Below are positions 5,367 to 5,577 of a stretch of 5,577 nt of DNA, piece by piece. The stretch comes from Bacteroidota bacterium (GTDB lineage: Bacteria; Bacteroidota; Bacteroidia; Bacteroidales; Porphyromonadaceae): positions 1 to 5,577 of the forward strand of contig JAEWWU010000017.1 of assembly GCA_023396255.1 (NCBI GenBank), written 5' to 3'. Position 1 is the first letter of the stretch, and each line of letters starts with the position of its first letter. Made by a program: the position numbers and the translations under genes. The notes under the pieces were generated by a model. It saw only the letters and a program-made list of their open reading frames with translations, was not told the origin of the DNA and ran no database searches.

Positions 5367-5577
5367 GTATATTTATAAAAAACATTTTATAACATTCAAA
5401 TTATCATAATTCTAAAATCTCATTATATATTTCCACAAGTATATGCAAAAGAATCTATATTTCTTTACCGAAGAGGTGAATCAATAGGAATATTTCAGAG
5501 TTTCATATGTAGAATTGATATAATTCACTTATTTCCCCCCTCACGCTGACACGCCCAAGAGATGTATTTTGAATGTC
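5367..5577. other. AT-rich region upstream of the LRR relic, no gene seen
   Basis: About 210 bp without a plausible coding frame. On the minus strand TATACTTG (5443-5436) could be a decayed -7 box of the LRR relic, without a TTTG at the right distance. A C6 run (G6 on the minus strand) lies at 5535-5540. No repeat shared with the other side of the window was recognised. Confidence 0.4.

Noticed and set aside
5110..5409. 99-codon plus-strand frame opposite the LRR N-terminus
   Set aside because: The minus strand has the signal peptide and the LRR N-terminal strand motif; the plus frame is low-complexity shadow.
5436..5443. Promoter of the LRR relic
   Set aside because: Only a one-mismatch -7 box (TATACTTG on the minus strand), with no TTTG at 19-21 nt; mentioned with the pseudogene, not called separately.
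1..5577. rRNA, tRNA, intact transposase or integrase
   Set aside because: No conserved RNA gene sequence, cloverleaf or transposase motif was seen on either strand.

Overview
The window looks like an accessory stretch of a Bacteroidales chromosome, most likely a Porphyromonas-like organism. The pointers are two lipoproteins with spaced lipoboxes and little Shine-Dalgarno, promoter boxes of the Bacteroidota TAnnTTTG type, a fimbrillin-like/FISUMP-type surface protein, a TonB-dependent receptor relic, and a relic of a secreted leucine-rich-repeat protein built from 21-residue LxxLxCxxNxLxxLDVS units. The genus is inferred from style only and no species is claimed. No rRNA, tRNA, CRISPR array or intact insertion sequence was found.

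Layout. (1) 8-1360, minus strand: a complete lipoprotein with a C-terminal permuted papain-like (YiiX/NlpC-P60 type) cysteine hydrolase domain, preceded by a good Bacteroidota promoter. A possible next gene starts 2 nt after its stop, at the window edge. (2) About 1438-2300: a long non-coding stretch between two divergent units. It holds degenerate 23-bp tandem repeats inside a 9-bp inverted repeat, a set of mutually exclusive hairpins built from repeated TTCCCT/AGGGAA blocks, an 11-bp perfect palindrome, a 31-bp-spaced direct repeat, and a G8 homopolymer just upstream of a promoter box. (3) 2369-4153, plus strand: a two-gene unit of a 47-residue peptide of a Bacteroidales small-peptide type and a 535-residue surface lipoprotein, closed by a strong intrinsic terminator. 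(4) 4298-5345: a graveyard. A plus-strand remnant of a TonB-dependent receptor (linker plus plug start) abuts head-on, at about 4563-4572, a minus-strand LRR protein broken by at least five frame changes or stops.

How the parts fit. The two intact units diverge from the repeat-rich spacer and both send proteins to the cell envelope. The most interesting candidate is the peptide-lipoprotein unit. Its promoter lacks a recognisable -33 TTTG and has a G8 tract where that box would lie, so tract slippage could switch the surface lipoprotein on and off. This is a hypothesis from sequence layout, not a demonstrated mechanism.
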